NCBI GenBank assembly: GCA_021200345.1
Contig: JAJQGR010000117.1
Span: forward strand, 1-6,671
DNA length: 6,671 nucleotides
Origin: Lachnospiraceae bacterium
Lineage (GTDB): Bacteria > Bacillota > Clostridia > Lachnospirales > Lachnospiraceae
Reading direction: 5' to 3'
In this document: piece by piece, positions 5,809-6,671 of the stretch
How the letters are laid out: the number at the start of each line of letters is the position of its first letter
Numbering within the stretch: position 1 is the first letter of the stretch
Program-made: the position numbers and the translations under genes
The notes under the pieces: generated by a model
Seen by the model: only the letters and a program-made list of their open reading frames with translations
What the model was told of the DNA's origin: nothing
The model's database searches: none

Positions 5809-6546
5809 ATGTCAGGACATTCAAAATTTTCAAACATTAAGGCCAAAAAGGAAAAGAACGACGCCGCCAAGGGCAAGATTTTCACGATTATCGGCCGTGA
5901 GATCGCGGTAGCGGTGAAAGAGGGCGGACCTGACCCGGCCAATAACTCTAAACTCTATCAGGTGGTTTTGAAAGCAAAAGCCAATAACATGCCCAACGAT
6001 ACCATTGAGCGGGGCATCAAAAAAGCAAGCGGCGAGCTGGGCAGTGTCAATTATGAGAATATTACATATGAAGGCTATGGCCCCGGCGGTACCGCTATTA
6101 TTGTCAAGACTCTGACAGACAACAAAAACCGGACAGCCTCCAATGTCAGAAGTGCTTTTACCAAGGGGCAGGGAAGCATCGGAACCCCCGGCTGCGTGTC
6201 CTTTATGTTTGACGAGAAGGGCCAGATTATTATCGACAGGGAAGAGTATGAGGCTGAGGACGCGGATGAGCTGATGATGACTGTGCTGGACGCGGGAGCG
6301 GAGGATTTCGCTGAGCAAGAGGATCATTATGAGGTGATCACCGCTCCGGAGGATATGGAAAATGTGAGAAAGGCGCTGGAGGAGGCAGGCATCCCCATGG
6401 TCAGTGCGGAAGTGACAATGATTCCGCAGAATTACGTCACTCTTACAGATGAGAATCATATCAAATGTCTGAACAGAATTCTGGATATTCTGGACGAGGA
6501 TGATGATGTGCAGGCAGTATATCACAACTGGGATGAGCAGGACTGA
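5809..6546 (+). CDS. yebC: YebC/PmpR family protein (TACO1 family)
   Basis: A 245-residue full-length member, cytoplasmic. The start MSGHSKFSNIKAKKEKNDAAKGK is the family hallmark (usually MSGHSKWxNIKHRK), here with Phe in place of the usual Trp. Other signatures are NNMPNDTIERGIKKASGE, the acidic and glycine-rich YEGYGPGGTAIIV, and TDNKNRTASNVRSAF. The GTPGCVSFMF segment in the middle and the acidic C-terminus are also typical. Members have been described as DNA-binding regulators (PmpR) and, more recently, as helpers of translation through difficult peptide stretches. The gene starts 4 bases after the CBS-protein stop, so it is very likely co-transcribed with it. GGGAGG (5791-5796) lies 12 bases upstream of the ATG, slightly far but the best candidate, and it sits inside the end of the preceding gene. 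Confidence 0.95.
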   Translation: MSGHSKFSNIKAKKEKNDAAKGKIFTIIGREIAVAVKEGGPDPANNSKLYQVVLKAKANNMPNDTIERGIKKASGELGSVNYENITYEGYGPGGTAIIVKTLTDNKNRTASNVRSAFTKGQGSIGTPGCVSFMFDEKGQIIIDREEYEAEDADELMMTVLDAGAEDFAEQEDHYEVITAPEDMENVRKALEEAGIPMVSAEVTMIPQNYVTLTDENHIKCLNRILDILDEDDDVQAVYHNWDEQD

Positions 6547-6552
6547 CAGGGA

Positions 6553-6577
6553 ATCCTTTCCGAACATGCAAAAGGAT
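6553..6577 (+). repeat. Small inverted repeat after yebC
   Basis: ATCCTTT (6553-6559) pairs perfectly with AAAGGAT (6571-6577) around an 11-base loop, 7 bases after the yebC stop. A run of T appears only about 13 bases further on (ATTTTTG at 6589-6595), too far for a standard intrinsic terminator. It may be a weak terminator or chance. Confidence 0.3.
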
Positions 6578-6617
6578 CATTGACACAGATTTTTGAAAAA
6601 TAGGAGCAGAGAGAAGA

Positions 6618-6671
6618 ATGGACAGGCTGGCGATCGTGGTGCCCTGTTATAAGGAAGAGGAAGTAGTGGAG
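6618..6671 (+). CDS. Family 2 glycosyltransferase, N-terminus (partial)
   Basis: Eighteen codons read MDRLAIVVPCYKEEEVVE and run off the right edge. 'IVVPCYKEEEVV' is the usual opening beta strand and nucleotide-sugar binding start of GT-A fold, family 2 transferases (compare IVIPCYNEE in the DPM1/GtrB-like group), which move sugars onto lipid or protein acceptors at the inner face of the membrane. AGGAG (6602-6606) lies 11 bases upstream of the ATG. It lies 71 bases after yebC on the same strand. The acceptor and sugar cannot be known from this piece. Confidence 0.75.
   Translation, partial: MDRLAIVVPCYKEEEVVE

Noticed and set aside
4843..6068. UACAU sites (the EndoA cleavage motif) at 4843-4847 and 6064-6068, with none seen in rex, alr or mazF
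   Set aside because: A five-base motif is expected about once per kilobase, so one in each downstream gene and none upstream is within chance.
5830..6567. Long 245-codon open frame on the minus strand opposite yebC
   Set aside because: The translation has no recognisable domain and is rich in His, Leu and Ile runs typical of a frame opposite a real gene; yebC itself is an excellent family match.
6580..6608. TTGACA at 6580-6585 as a promoter for the glycosyltransferase gene
   Set aside because: No -10-like box occurs 16-18 bases downstream; the sequence there is the ribosome binding region.

Overview
The window looks like chromosomal core DNA of a Gram-positive Clostridia bacterium, most likely Lachnospiraceae or a close relative. 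That reading rests on the redox repressor Rex beside a YdiF-type ABC-F ATPase, an alanine racemase followed by an EndoA/MazF-type RNase, strong purine-rich ribosome binding sites, and clear sigma-A type promoters. The family placement is inferred from protein style and gene order; no search was run. No insertion sequence, prophage, CRISPR array, tRNA or rRNA is visible.

Layout. Positions 2-172 hold the 3' end of a GntR/FCD-type regulator gene on the plus strand. It converges, with only 10 bases between, on a minus-strand ABC-F ATPase gene (183-2078). A 224-base divergent control region (2079-2302) follows, the longest non-coding stretch here. It has one good promoter in each direction and a GC-rich inverted repeat that falls in the ABC-F leader. 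Rightward come rex (2303-2938), a perfect 10-bp hairpin, alr (2991-4226), a mazF-like gene (4282-4677), a CBS-pair/CorC-type membrane protein gene (4749-5804), a YebC/PmpR gene (5809-6546) and the first 18 codons of a family 2 glycosyltransferase gene (6618 to the edge).

How the genes may work together. Rex senses the NADH/NAD+ ratio. ABC-F proteins act on the ribosome, YebC-type proteins affect translation or transcription, MazF cuts mRNA, and Alr supplies D-alanine for the wall. The stretch is therefore mostly housekeeping with a translation and stress flavour rather than one pathway. The rightward genes probably form at least two transcription units: rex with partial read-through into alr-mazF, and a unit starting at an extended -10 promoter that overlaps the mazF stop codon and serves the CBS protein and yebC.

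I see no clearly new system. The points most worth a second look are the mazF toxin gene with no antitoxin gene beside it and an inverted repeat over its ribosome binding site, the promoter built into the mazF 3' end, the CorC-like protein reduced to one membrane segment, and the structured divergent control region between the ABC-F gene and rex.
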